From Acidobacteriaceae bacterium (GTDB lineage: Bacteria; Acidobacteriota; Terriglobia; Terriglobales; Acidobacteriaceae), in contig PLBY01000104.1 in the NCBI GenBank assembly GCA_003134655.1, forward strand, positions 29,594-78,707: a DNA stretch of 49,114 bases. The letters are read 5' to 3'. Below the pieces are notes generated by a model. That model searched no databases and was not told the origin of the DNA. It worked only from the letters and a program-made list of their open reading frames with translations. Below, piece by piece: positions 38,332 through 46,677 of this stretch. A program made the position numbers and the translations under genes. Each line of letters begins with the position of its first letter. Position 1 is the first letter of the stretch.

Positions 38332-39273
38332 TTAGTTGATCGGCGAATGAGGCGCGCCCGATTTGGGTTCGATGGAAGCCCTCAGCGCTTTTGTAACTTC
38401 GCCGGCGATGTCGTCCTGGACCATCAAGATGTCATGCAAGGGCCGGTCGTAGCTTTCAGACCAGACAACATACCCGCTGTCGGCACGAATCAAACGCGCC
38501 GCGACGCGCAGCCGAGCCCCCGACTTGCGCACGCTTCCATCGAGTACGTAAGCGACACCCAGCGCCTTGGCGACATCGGCGACCGTGATTTGTTTGCCCT
38601 TGAAATAGAACGAGGACGTGGGAGGTGTCACCTGAAGGCCCGGGATCTTGCCGAGTTTGTCGATCAGTTCCTCGGTCATGCCGTCGGCGAATTCCTCTTC
38701 TTTCATTCCTTCGGTCAGGTCGAGAAATGGCAGAACGGCAATGGAATTCTGTGGTTGTGAAGCAATGACGGCTGCGGCCGCGTGAGTGTTACTCGCGACC
38801 TTGCCGCGAAATTGGAAAGCAATAAGCACGACCAGCACGAGACAAAGCGCCGAACCCGCGGCCCATGTGAAACCAGTTCTGCGGCGCGGGAACGCTTTTG
38901 TCAGTGCCGCCGAATGATCCGGCTGCGGATCCGTCCGTTGATCGACCCAGGGACTGACCGTCGCCACCATTCGATAGCCGAGTCGCGGCACGGTCGCGAT
39001 GTATGCGGGCTGCTTGGGGTCGTCGCCCAAAAGACGACGGAGCGATGTCACAGCCTGATAGACGGAATCTTGAGTGACGGTGACATCGGACCAGACCTGG
39101 TTGAGCAGGTCATCGATGCTGACGATCTCGCCGGGGTGCTCGGCGAGGCACAGCAGCAATCGCATCGTCCGCTCCTCCAGCCGAGCGGTCTGTCCGTCTC
39201 GTGAAATCTCGCCGGACGCCGGATTGACGCACCAGGCGCCGATGCGAAGCCTTGTCGTGGTTGGGTGTTCCAT
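38332..39273 (-). CDS. CadC-like membrane transcriptional regulator (winged helix, TM, FlgO-like domain)
   Basis: A 313-residue one-component regulator. Residues 5-105 form an OmpR/PhoB-type winged helix (L-E-E-R-T-M-R-L-L-L-C-L-A-E-H-P-G-E-I-V-S, V-T-Q-D-S-V-Y-Q-A-V-T-S-L-R-R-L-L-G-D and the wing Y-I-A-T-V-P-R-L-G-Y-R). A basic linker leads to one transmembrane helix (about 135-155, A-G-S-A-L-C-L-V-L-V-V-L-I-A-F-Q-F). The periplasmic part (about 170-300) is a FlgO-like domain (S-I-A-V-L-P-F-L-D-L, F-A-D-G-M-T-E-E-L-I-D-K-L, Y-V-L-D-G-S-V-R-K-S-G). Longer relatives carry TPR repeats after this domain, which are absent here. It is divergent from the membrane protein at 39467 across four TTCAG direct repeats at 39343-39381, its probable operator. 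Confidence 0.88.
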   Translation of the reverse strand: MEHPTTTRLRIGAWCVNPASGEISRDGQTARLEERTMRLLLCLAEHPGEIVSIDDLLNQVWSDVTVTQDSVYQAVTSLRRLLGDDPKQPAYIATVPRLGYRMVATVSPWVDQRTDPQPDHSAALTKAFPRRRTGFTWAAGSALCLVLVVLIAFQFRGKVASNTHAAAAVIASQPQNSIAVLPFLDLTEGMKEEEFADGMTEELIDKLGKIPGLQVTPPTSSFYFKGKQITVADVAKALGVAYVLDGSVRKSGARLRVAARLIRADSGYVVWSESYDRPLHDILMVQDDIAGEVTKALRASIEPKSGAPHSPIN

Positions 39274-39342
39274 GCCGAGATCGGTTATTGCTTTCTGTTT
39301 CTAAGCTAGAAAAATGGTCTTGCCGATTATAGCCACGCCGCG

Positions 39343-39381
39343 TTTCAGAAGTATTCAGAGTGTTTCAGAGCAAGTTCAGGA
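39343..39381. promoter_or_regulatory. Four direct repeats of TTCAG at 10-11 bp spacing, likely winged-helix operator
   Basis: TTCAG occurs at 39344-39348, 39354-39358, 39364-39368 and 39375-39379, so start-to-start spacings are 10, 10 and 11 bases, one helical turn. Unit consensus is about T/A/G-TTCAG-A/G-A/G. OmpR/PhoB-type winged-helix proteins bind such tandem half-sites. The array lies between the CadC-like regulator (start 39273, minus) and the membrane protein (start 39467, plus). Confidence 0.7.
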
Positions 39382-39428
39382 CTTCTCGCGTCTCATCTGG
39401 GTATCGTCGCATTGCGGATTGCAACCAG

Positions 39429-39456
39429 TCAGAAGTGAAAGATCAGAAGTGAAAGA
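39429..39456 (+). repeat. Exact 14-bp tandem duplication
   Basis: TCAGAAGTGAAAGA occurs twice in tandem, immediately before the GAGAGG ribosome binding site of the membrane protein gene. TCAGAAG resembles the TTCAGAAG operator unit at 39344, so these may be further weak half-sites. Confidence 0.65.
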
Positions 39457-39466
39457 GAGGATACGG

Positions 39467-39934
39467 ATGATGGGAGATTCTGCGCCTGCGCCATCGGGGA
39501 AACGGAGCGCTCTATTGGCAATCGCAGTAGGCGGGGGGATTGCCGGCACTCTGGACCTTACGCAAGCTTGCATTCTGTTCGGATGGCGTGTTCCGCTAAC
39601 AATTGCCGGCGGTCTGTTGGGGCCGGAGGCTCGTCACGGAGGCGTCGGAATCTACGTTCTGGGGGTTGCCCTGCACTTCTTTATCGCTTGCTCAGCAGCG
39701 GCTGTGTACTACGGGGCAAGCCGCAAGCTGCGTTTCTTAACGGAGTATCCCTTGGTGTGCGGCTTGTTCTTTGGCGCAGCGGTGGAAGAAGTGATGACCC
39801 TTGTCGTCTTGCCGCTCTCCGCGCTTCACGACACGGGCCCTTACGAATTACATGACCTGATTCTGGGGCTGCTGGTGCACATGGTCGTCGTCGGCCTGCC
39901 GATTTCCTTCAGCGTCCGACGGTTCGCAAAATAA
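39467..39934 (+). CDS. Four-helix membrane protein, function unknown
   Basis: A 155-residue inner-membrane protein. Four hydrophobic helices are predicted: about 15-38 (L-L-A-I-A-V-G-G-G-I-A-G-T-L-D-L-T), 58-82 (G-V-G-I-Y-V-L-G-V-A-L-H-F-F-I-A-C-S-A-A), 92-117 (P-L-V-C-G-L-F-F-G-A-A-V-E-E-V-M-T-L-V-V-L-P) and 127-148 (L-H-D-L-I-L-G-L-L-V-H-M-V-V-V-G-L-P-I). Conserved-looking charged residues inside helices (D-L-T, E-E-V, H) could serve transport or catalysis. I recognise no named family with confidence. GAGAGG seven bases before ATG 39467 supports the start, and a second ATG follows directly. It is divergent from the CadC-like regulator, so it may be its target. Confidence 0.7.
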   Translation: MMGDSAPAPSGKRSALLAIAVGGGIAGTLDLTQACILFGWRVPLTIAGGLLGPEARHGGVGIYVLGVALHFFIACSAAAVYYGASRKLRFLTEYPLVCGLFFGAAVEEVMTLVVLPLSALHDTGPYELHDLILGLLVHMVVVGLPISFSVRRFAK

Positions 39935-39950
39935 ACTGGCGGAAGCGAGC

Positions 39951-40565
39951 TTACTCCTTCATCACCGCGTCGATGGTGGAGTAGAGCTGGTTGTTGTCCT
40001 TCACTTCGACGTAAGGCCTGCTGGGATTGCGGCTGCTGACGATATAAACCGTAGGCGTGTGGTCGAGCTTAATCGCTTTGCCCAAGTCGCGGTCGGCGTT
40101 GACTTGCGCGGCCAGTTTCCCGCCGGGATCGAGGACGAATGGCAAATCCACTTTATGCGCGGTGCCGAATTTTTCGGCATAGGCGCGCAGGTTCTGCGGA
40201 TTGATTTCGAGCTGGTTCTCGAAAATGTAATCGCGGAATTCGTTGCCCAACGCTTTCGAATGGGTGTCGAAGTAGCGCGCCATCACAGCCGCCTGATACG
40301 ACCAGTTGTGCATGGGCAGCGGAAAGTCGTGACGCACGACCGGGATCTTGTAGGTCTTCGACGCCTGTTCGACGAGCGGCGCGGTCCGCCGGCACATGGG
40401 GCACTGCAGGTCCTCGAAGACCACAATCGCGACCTGCGATCCCTTGGGCGGACGCAGCACCGAATCCAGCGTGTCTTGCGCCGGGGCGCAAACGACGGCA
40501 CCGGGCAGCACGATCAAAGAGACGAGTGTTAGAAGAAAGCGACGATTCCGGAATATATTTTTCAT
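39951..40565 (-). CDS. Exported DsbA/thioredoxin-fold protein (CPMC motif)
   Basis: A 204-residue periplasmic protein with signal peptide (L-L-T-L-V-S-L-I-V-L-P-G-A-V-V-C-A-P-A-Q). The thioredoxin fold carries C-P-M-C in F-E-D-L-Q-C-P-M-C-R-R, an active-site pair like that of DsbA/DsbG-type oxidoreductases. The helical insert (about 80-160) and T-P-T-V-Y-I-V (cis-Pro loop) are in the expected places. It most likely forms, isomerises or reduces disulfides in periplasmic proteins. The family name DSBA-like/thioredoxin_4 fits; no DsbB partner is next to it. It is convergent with the membrane protein at 39467, with 16 bases between the two stops. Confidence 0.87.
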   Translation of the reverse strand: MKNIFRNRRFLLTLVSLIVLPGAVVCAPAQDTLDSVLRPPKGSQVAIVVFEDLQCPMCRRTAPLVEQASKTYKIPVVRHDFPLPMHNWSYQAAVMARYFDTHSKALGNEFRDYIFENQLEINPQNLRAYAEKFGTAHKVDLPFVLDPGGKLAAQVNADRDLGKAIKLDHTPTVYIVSSRNPSRPYVEVKDNNQLYSTIDAVMKE

Positions 40566-40818
40566 CAGTGTTTGGGTGTCTTGTTTGAGTATGTTGCGCG
40601 AATCCGCCCTACATCATTAGACGCAAGAAATGCCGTCGCGGCAACCCGCAGTCCGAACTTTCCCATAAGCGGAAGTCCTATCTCCATGGTAACTGAGGCT
40701 GCTTCGCCCTGTCTTGAACAGCCTCCAGTCCGGGTGCATCAAGCGTAAACCTCTGGGTCAGGACCTCGCGTCCGCAACGCGCTATAGTAGAAGTTCCCGT
40801 CTTGACCTGTACTCAATC

Positions 40819-41856
40819 GTGAGACTGCTGGACTCATCTCGTGTTGGCTGGCTGCTTCCGGCGGTGGCGATGACCGCCCTCCTCTTGCTTCCCGCATGCG
40901 GCCGCGGGCGTCACCGGGTGCTCGAAGTGGCCTACGTGTCGGTCCCCCAGGCGGCGTTGCGTGACCAGGTTGCGGCCATCTATAACCGTGTCGGCAATGT
41001 GAAAAATGGAGAGCGCGTCGAAGTTCTGGACCGCGAGAAACGCTTCGCGCGCGTGCGCACCGCCACCGGCATTGAAGGCTGGATCGAGCAGAGGTTCCTG
41101 GTCGATCAGAAGACCTTCGACGCGTTGCAGAAACTCACTGCGGACAATCTGAACGATCCGGTGCAGGCTCCGGGAGTCCTGCGGAACGAAACCAACCTGC
41201 ACGTCACTCCGGGCCGCGAGACCGAGCATCTGTACCAGTTGGCATCGGGCGCGAAGGTCGCGATCCTGAAGCGGGCGACTGCCGAGAAGCAGTCTGGAGC
41301 TACGCCTTCGTCGAAGCCGTCTGGAAGGCCCGGCGCGCAGGCCCCAGCCGGGCCGCCACTCGAAGACTGGTGGCTGGTGCGCGACGATCAGAGCCGCGTG
41401 GGCTGGGTGCTGGCCCGCATGGTCGACGTGGACGTCCCACTCGACATTGCGCAGTATGCCGAGGGCCAGCGCTTCGTCGCTTTCTTTGTGTTGGACCAGG
41501 TGCCTGACAACGACAAGGGCGTGCAGAAGCAGGTCCCGCAATATCTCTGTGTGCTGACCGATCCCCACGATGGGCTGCCCTTCGACTTCGATCAGGTCCG
41601 CGTCTTTACCTGGAACATGCGGAAGCATCGCTACGAGACCGCATACCGGGAGCATGGCCTGAACGGGATTCTGCCCGTGTCCATCACGAAAGAGGACTTC
41701 GACAAGGAAGGGACCCTGCCGGTCTTCATTCTGCGGGTGAAAGACGACGCCGGGACTGTCAGCGAGAGGAAATACAAGCTGAACACGCCGATCGTGAGAA
41801 GAGTCCTCGCGCCCGGGGAAGTGGCCTCGAGACCGACCAGGAAAAGAGGCCGGTAG
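40819..41856 (+). CDS. SH3-domain lipoprotein
   Basis: A 345-residue lipoprotein starting at GTG 40819; the signal ends in L-L-L-L-P-A-C (lipobox with Cys about 26). Residues about 40-95 form a bacterial SH3-like domain (Y-N-R-V-G-N-V-K-N-G-E-R-V-E-V-L-D, F-A-R-V-R-T-A-T-G-I-E-G-W-I). A second one lies at about 110-200 with a 25-residue Ser/Pro-rich insert (L-H-V-T-P-G-R-E-T-E-H-L, W-W-L-V-R-D-D-Q-S-R-V-G-W-V-L). The C-terminal third is a mixed alpha/beta region ending with a basic tail (R-P-T-R-K-R-G-R). SH3b domains usually bind cell-wall peptides or metals. The longer frame to 40714 is unlikely because the signal would be internal. There is no operon partner. Confidence 0.8.
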   Translation: MRLLDSSRVGWLLPAVAMTALLLLPACGRGRHRVLEVAYVSVPQAALRDQVAAIYNRVGNVKNGERVEVLDREKRFARVRTATGIEGWIEQRFLVDQKTFDALQKLTADNLNDPVQAPGVLRNETNLHVTPGRETEHLYQLASGAKVAILKRATAEKQSGATPSSKPSGRPGAQAPAGPPLEDWWLVRDDQSRVGWVLARMVDVDVPLDIAQYAEGQRFVAFFVLDQVPDNDKGVQKQVPQYLCVLTDPHDGLPFDFDQVRVFTWNMRKHRYETAYREHGLNGILPVSITKEDFDKEGTLPVFILRVKDDAGTVSERKYKLNTPIVRRVLAPGEVASRPTRKRGR

Positions 41857-41906
41857 AGGGCGGCGGCGGACCGCCTCTTCCAAATATCATAGCTCCCCTT
41901 CCTTCT

Positions 41907-41926
41907 CGATACCAATTTCGGTATCG
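41907..41926. promoter_or_regulatory. Inverted repeat CGATACC-N6-GGTATCG
   Basis: Two perfect seven-base arms separated by AATTTC, typical of a dimeric regulator's operator. It lies about 300 bases upstream of the second Oar-like receptor and just after the SH3 lipoprotein gene. A terminator function is less likely because no T-tract follows. Confidence 0.35.
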
Positions 41927-42181
41927 CGTCGAGCTGCTACGATACTAACCTATTGAAAACAAAATGTTTGTTATTGCCACTGTTTGGATCGTTACTTGCA
42001 CAAGCATATGGTTCTAGTGTTGTTGTCGATTGTTTAGTCTTGCAGGACAGTTCGATAAAACCCGCGATAGACGGGTGGAGTAAGCAGTAATTTCTTGGAA
42101 TCCCAGCTCTCACAATTCTTTAAGAGGTCTCGACAAGTTTTGCAATTCATCGGATCGCGCGATTGTTCCCAGGAAAACCGG

Positions 42182-42195
42182 CCAAAGCGCTTTGG
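42182..42195. promoter_or_regulatory. Perfect 14-bp palindrome CCAAAGCGCTTTGG
   Basis: Fully self-complementary, about 40 bases upstream of the receptor start and 28 bases before its AAGGAGG Shine-Dalgarno. It could be a protein operator, or, in the mRNA, a structure controlling translation. No second copy is seen in the window. Confidence 0.4.
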
Positions 42196-42235
42196 ATCCG
42201 ATTCAGAGTCACCAAAATTTCGAAGGAGGCAGGAA

Positions 42236-45200
42236 ATGCGTTTTGGACGTTTTCCTATTGTTCTAGCTGTGTTGTTGGTGCTGTCGTTGGCGACGGCTCC
42301 CATGTTCGGTCAGTCGCTGACCACTGGCAACATTACCGGCACCGTACTTGACCCGAGTCACGCCGTAGTGCCGAACGCGACGGTTAGCCTGAAGAGTCTC
42401 GATACCGGATCTGCCGCGGAGACCACTACGAATTCGACCGGTGCGTACAGTTTCAACCTTTTGAGGCCGGGGCGCTATGAAATCACCGTGAAGCAGAGTG
42501 GTTTTGCAGAAGTGATTGTGAGCACGGTGGTCCAGGTGGGCAATACCTCGAAAGTGGATATGGATCTCACGGTCTCCAAAACGTCAGAGACAGTCGAGGT
42601 AACGGGCACGGCTCCTCTGATCAACACAGAGACGAGCATCAACACCTCGTTCACCCAGGCGGAAGTGGCGCAGTTACCCAGCGCGGGTGGCGACATCACC
42701 AACATCGCGGACACGAGTCCGGGCGTAATCATCAACTCGACGGGCGGCTACGGCAACTTCACGGTAAATGGCATGCCGGCCACTTCGAACCTGTTCACTA
42801 TCAACGGTGAGAACGACATGGACCCGTACTTCAATATCAACAACTCGGGTGCCACCAACCTCACGCTTGGCCAGAACGAGGTTGCAGAAGCGACGGTTAT
42901 CACCAATCCCTATGGCGGACAGTATGGTCAGTTGGCTGGTGCGCAGGTGACCTATGTGACCAAGTCTGGCAGCAACACCTTCCACGGCAACGCCCAGTAC
43001 TGGTGGAACGGGCGCTACATGAATGCGAACGACTGGATGAATAACAATGCCGGCGCGCCGCGGCCTTTCTCGAACGCGAACCAGTGGGCGGCTTCGGTCG
43101 GAGGACCCATCATCAAGAACAAGACGTTCTTCTTTGTGGACTACGAAGGGATGCGTTTCATCCTTCCCAATGACCCGGGTCTCAATACTCCAACTCCCCA
43201 GTTCGCCGCTGCCGTGATGTCCAACATCAGCAACCCGGCGAGTCCTAACTATCAGCCGAACGAGATCGCAACGTACCAGAAAATGTTCGACTTGTGGGCA
43301 GGTGCCAAGGGCTCAAACCTTGCGGTGCCGACTACTCCTTCAGGGACCGACTTCTGCAGCGGTTTGGCGTTTCCGAGTGTTGTTACCGGGTTTACGCCGG
43401 GCGTTACACCTTGTGAACAAACCTTCCGAGGATCGACCAGTGCGCTGGGCAAGGAATATATCCTGGGATTCAGGGTTGACCAGAAGTTGACCAATAGCGA
43501 CAACATGTTCTTCCGCTACAAACTCGACCACGGCACACAGCCGACGACGCTGGACGCCATCAACTCCAATTTCGATGCGCTTTCGCCTCAGCCCTCCTAT
43601 GACCTGCAAGCGCAGGAGACGCATATTTTTGGGGCGAACACAACCAACGCCTTTACCGCTACGGCAAGCCACTACGTAGCTCAATTCGCGCAGAACCCGG
43701 CTCTTGTGGCCAGCACCTTCCCGACTAGTATCATCACCTCGGGCGGGTCGGTCAACTTCAGCAGCTTCAACGGAGCCTATCAATTCCCGCAAGGTCGGAA
43801 CGTCACTCAGTACCAGTTCATTGACGACGTCTCATGGACCCACGGGGTGCACACCTTCAAGTTTGGCGCTAACTTCCGCCGTTACGACATCAGCGACCAT
43901 AACTTCTTCTTCAACACTCCTGCTACGTATTTTGGGTATAACAACAACGGCCTGCAGGAGTTGGCCAACGGACGCGCGTACCAGTTCCGCCAGTCGCTGA
44001 ACCAAGCGAGCAACGTGCCGGTTGCCCTGTGGGGACTCGGCGTTTACGCGGAGGACGACTGGAAGGTCTCCCGCAATCTGAAGCTGACGTTGGCACTGCG
44101 TGTTGAGCACAGCTCCAACCCAGTGTGCAACACGAATTGCCTCGCGAACTTCAAGGGACCGTGGTCGAGCCTGGCTTCCGTGCAGTCCGCGGCCGCCGGA
44201 AACGATCCAGGGGACACTATCTACAGCAGTGACATTGCCTACAACCAGCGGAACGCTTTTCAGGGTATCGACAAGCTTAGCTGGTCGCCACGCCTCGGCT
44301 TTAGCTGGGACCCACTAGGGACCGGCAAGACCGTGATCAGCGGCGGCTTCGGGCTATTCTATGACACGACCGCAGCCGGGTTGCTGGACAACCTGCTAGG
44401 TAACCCGCCCTCGGCAGTTTCTCTCCGCGTACGCGGGACGGCGGGAGTCGGCGTACTGCCCTTCGATAATACTGCTGCTGGTGCGCCCGCTACCTTTGCG
44501 GCCTCCGCGGCGGCTTTCAATATCAACGAAAGCTACAATACAATCCACGCCAACCTGTTAGCGCTGGGCACTGCGTTCAACCCTCCCGCGGTTACCGCGC
44601 TGGTGGGCACGATGCATACGCCGCAGTGGCAGGAATGGAACCTGTCGGTGCAGCAGGAGTTGAACCGCACCTCAGCGCTGATCGTCAGCTACGTTGGGAA
44701 CCACGGTGTCAAGATTCCGTACACCAACGCCTGGGCGAATGCATGGGATCCTTATGGGATCTACCCGAGCAGCGTGGTTCCATTCTCTCCCTATGAGAAC
44801 AACTACGGGACCGTGACTCAGGTACAGAATGGCGCGATCTCCAATAACAACGGTTTGACCTTCAGCTACAGGAAGCAGTTCTCGCACTGGGTTTCGGCTC
44901 ACGCGAACTATACCTGGGCTCACAACATGGACGAAGTCTCCAACGGGGGCCTTTTCACTTATGGAGATTCTCTGCTGGGACAGATCAACCCGACCAGTCT
45001 TCGCACGGCGAACTACGGCAACTCGGATTATGACGTGCGGCACAGCTTCAACGCCGATTTCGTCGTGAATCCGGAGTTCCACGTAAGTGGCGCGATGAAG
45101 TGGATTACGAACGGCTGGCAGTTCTCGGGCAAGTGGTTCTGGCGTTCCGGGCTGCCGTTCTCCGTCATCGACAACAACTGGAACGGAGCCATCCAGAACG

Positions 45201-45661
45201 GTGGATCCACCATTCTGGCTCAGCCTCTCATCGGCGGCGTCGCACCCGGATTGGGCAGCTGCAGCGGCGGAAACGCGACGGCAAACCCAGGGGCCCCCGG
45301 TGGCCCTGCCCCCTGTCTCGATGGCAGCGTGTTCATCCAAAGCGCGGATGCGTCGTTCAACGGGTTTAACACGTGGTCACCGCAACGTCGCAACCAATAC
45401 CACGGAACGCATTTCTTCGACATCGATTTGAACCTCTTCAAGAACTTCAAGTTCACGGAGAGGCTCAACTTTGCCGTCGGAATTCAGGCGTTCAACGCGT
45501 TCAATCACCCGAACTTTGGCAATCCGGACAACGGCTTCGGAGACCCGGGCTTCGGACAAATCTCGACTATGACCGGAGTCCCGACAAGTCCATACGGAAA
45601 CTTCTTGGGCTTCGATTCGTCTCCGCGCGTGGTCCAACTCTCAGGCAAGATCGTGTTCTAA
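42236..45661 (+). CDS. Second Oar-like TonB-dependent outer-membrane receptor
   Basis: A 1141-residue outer-membrane receptor of the same design as 9790-13143 but only distantly similar. The signal peptide is residues 1-27 (L-A-V-L-L-V-L-S-L-A-T-A-P-M-F-G-Q). The carboxypeptidase-regulatory-like domain spans about 30-115 (G-N-I-T-G-T-V-L-D-P-S-H-A-V-V-P-N-A-T-V), the plug about 125-250 (V-A-Q-L-P-S-A-G-G-D-I, F-T-V-N-G-M-P-A-T-S-N-L-F-T-I-N-G-E-N-D-M-D), and the rest is the barrel, ending V-V-Q-L-S-G-K-I-V-F. AAGGAGG six bases before ATG 42236 is a strong ribosome binding site and fixes the start. The gene ends in a clear terminator. Substrate unknown. The long leader with two palindromes suggests its own regulation. 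Confidence 0.9.
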   Translation: MRFGRFPIVLAVLLVLSLATAPMFGQSLTTGNITGTVLDPSHAVVPNATVSLKSLDTGSAAETTTNSTGAYSFNLLRPGRYEITVKQSGFAEVIVSTVVQVGNTSKVDMDLTVSKTSETVEVTGTAPLINTETSINTSFTQAEVAQLPSAGGDITNIADTSPGVIINSTGGYGNFTVNGMPATSNLFTINGENDMDPYFNINNSGATNLTLGQNEVAEATVITNPYGGQYGQLAGAQVTYVTKSGSNTFHGNAQYWWNGRYMNANDWMNNNAGAPRPFSNANQWAASVGGPIIKNKTFFFVDYEGMRFILPNDPGLNTPTPQFAAAVMSNISNPASPNYQPNEIATYQKMFDLWAGAKGSNLAVPTTPSGTDFCSGLAFPSVVTGFTPGVTPCEQTFRGSTSALGKEYILGFRVDQKLTNSDNMFFRYKLDHGTQPTTLDAINSNFDALSPQPSYDLQAQETHIFGANTTNAFTATASHYVAQFAQNPALVASTFPTSIITSGGSVNFSSFNGAYQFPQGRNVTQYQFIDDVSWTHGVHTFKFGANFRRYDISDHNFFFNTPATYFGYNNNGLQELANGRAYQFRQSLNQASNVPVALWGLGVYAEDDWKVSRNLKLTLALRVEHSSNPVCNTNCLANFKGPWSSLASVQSAAAGNDPGDTIYSSDIAYNQRNAFQGIDKLSWSPRLGFSWDPLGTGKTVISGGFGLFYDTTAAGLLDNLLGNPPSAVSLRVRGTAGVGVLPFDNTAAGAPATFAASAAAFNINESYNTIHANLLALGTAFNPPAVTALVGTMHTPQWQEWNLSVQQELNRTSALIVSYVGNHGVKIPYTNAWANAWDPYGIYPSSVVPFSPYENNYGTVTQVQNGAISNNNGLTFSYRKQFSHWVSAHANYTWAHNMDEVSNGGLFTYGDSLLGQINPTSLRTANYGNSDYDVRHSFNADFVVNPEFHVSGAMKWITNGWQFSGKWFWRSGLPFSVIDNNWNGAIQNGGSTILAQPLIGGVAPGLGSCSGGNATANPGAPGGPAPCLDGSVFIQSADASFNGFNTWSPQRRNQYHGTHFFDIDLNLFKNFKFTERLNFAVGIQAFNAFNHPNFGNPDNGFGDPGFGQISTMTGVPTSPYGNFLGFDSSPRVVQLSGKIVF

Positions 45662-45686
45662 CTTATGCCTGAGAATAGATGAACCC

Positions 45687-45724
45687 AGAACAAGGCCGGC
45701 CGAAAGGTCGGCCTTGTTCTTTTT
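45687..45724 (+). terminator. Rho-independent terminator of the Oar-like receptor
   Basis: AGAACAAGGCCG-gcc-gaaa-ggt-CGGCCTTGTTCT followed by TTTT. A stem of about 15 base pairs capped by a GAAA tetraloop with a T-tract. Confidence 0.85.
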
Positions 45725-45744
45725 CGTGAATGCGAGCTCCACAG

Positions 45745-45750
45745 TATAAT
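45745..45750 (+). promoter_or_regulatory. -10 element of paralogue A (conserved leader)
   Basis: TATAATTT at 45745, followed by a leader ending CATCTGACTTATTGGAGG. The same TATAAT plus near-identical leader precedes paralogue B (46610), showing that the control region was duplicated with the gene. Confidence 0.6.
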
Positions 45751-45813
45751 TTCGCGCATCAGAATGATCGAGGATCAATACTTTCAGCATCTGACTTATT
45801 GGAGGCGGACTTT

Positions 45814-46485
45814 ATGACTCGAATTGGCTCAGTAGTCTTGGTGGTTCTATTCGCGGCGTCCTTGTGCCTCGGGCAGGCTTCCGCGCAAGCCTCTCCACAG
45901 GCAGCGACTCCGAATGCCATCGGGCACGGAGCATTTCCGGTGAAGGTGACGAAAACACTCGACTCCAGCAAGTTAAAGGAAGGCGACTCAGTCGAAGTCG
46001 AGACGGCTGGAACCTTCAAGCTACCTGACGGCACGCTGGTTCCCAAGGGATCGAAATTGACCGGCCATGTTACGTCTGCAGAAGCCAGATCCAAAGGAGC
46101 CCCGAACTCACAACTGACCGTGGTCTTCGAGAAGCTGAACGTTGCCAATGGCAAACAGCTTTCCGTCAGAGGCGCGGTGCAGGCCGTATTTCCTCCCGCG
46201 GAAGAAGTGGATCCTGGTGTGCCCGGTTCCTCCTCTCATCAAGGGGGCCCTGGCGGTGGAAACCCAGGCGCTCCCCCACCGCCGGAGTACAAGCCAACCA
46301 CCGATATCAAGATCGGGACTAACACCGAATCGACTCATTCTCAGTCGGCAGCAGATCCGAAGTCGGTGGGCGTGCACGGTATGGATAATCTGCAATTGGA
46401 GGACGGAGTCCTGACATCGAAGGGCAAGAATGTGAAGCTTGGTAGCGGCGTTCGGATGATCGTCCACATCGACATCCTGGGATAA
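45814..46485 (+). CDS. Exported protein, paralogue A of a tandem trio
   Basis: A 223-residue exported protein: signal peptide residues 1-27 (V-V-L-V-V-L-F-A-A-S-L-C-L-G-Q-A-S-A-Q), then a beta-rich domain with L-K-E-G-D-S-V-E-V-E-T-A-G-T-F-K-L-P-D-G-T-L-V-P-K-G-S-K-L-T-G-H-V and L-T-V-V-F-E-K-L-N-V. A Gly/Pro-rich linker (about 130-170) leads to a short conserved end block (G-V-H-G-M-D-N-L-Q-L-E-D-G-V-L...R-M-I-V-H-I-D-I-L-G). The pattern 'polar strand, L-P-x-G, P-K-G-S' resembles beta-barrel domains of VirB10/TrbI type, but the family is unassigned. GGAGG eight bases before ATG 45814 supports the start. It has its own promoter and a hairpin terminator, so it is a single-gene transcript. Confidence 0.75.
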   Translation: MTRIGSVVLVVLFAASLCLGQASAQASPQAATPNAIGHGAFPVKVTKTLDSSKLKEGDSVEVETAGTFKLPDGTLVPKGSKLTGHVTSAEARSKGAPNSQLTVVFEKLNVANGKQLSVRGAVQAVFPPAEEVDPGVPGSSSHQGGPGGGNPGAPPPPEYKPTTDIKIGTNTESTHSQSAADPKSVGVHGMDNLQLEDGVLTSKGKNVKLGSGVRMIVHIDILG

Positions 46486-46524
46486 GCTGCCTGTCGGGCT
46501 CATGATTCGTAATTGCGAAAATAG

Positions 46525-46556
46525 AATGGCGCGGCCTTCGCCGCGCCATTTTGTTT
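46525..46556 (+). terminator. Rho-independent terminator after paralogue A
   Basis: AATGGCGCGG-ccttcg-CCGCGCCATT followed by TTGTTTG. The core stem is identical to the one after paralogue C (48087-48106). Confidence 0.8.
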
Positions 46557-46609
46557 GTCTGAGCAGACTTTCCTGCCGTCCGTCTACTCCCGCGAGGGCG
46601 ATCCAGAAG

Positions 46610-46615
46610 TATAAT
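46610..46615 (+). promoter_or_regulatory. -10 element of paralogue B (conserved leader)
   Basis: TATAATTT at 46610-46617, followed by GATTGAGGATC and CATCTGACTTATTGGAGG, closely matching the leader of paralogue A. No strong -35 in either copy, which suggests an activator or a non-classical sigma factor. Confidence 0.6.
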
Positions 46616-46677
46616 TTCCTCCATCGGAGCGATTGAGGATCGATGTTCTAGCATCTGACTTATTGGAGGTGGGCTCT

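Larger units (their letters stand above)
41857..42235 (+). other. Long 5' leader of the second Oar-like receptor
   Basis: About 380 non-coding bases, AT-richer than the surroundings. It contains CGATACC-aattt-c-GGTATCG (41907-41926), a 7-bp inverted repeat of operator size, and the perfect 14-bp palindrome CCAAAGCGCTTTGG (42182-42195), 40 bases before the start codon. No convincing -35/-10 pair was found; a -10-like element may exist in the AT-rich part at 41940-41990. Confidence 0.5.
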
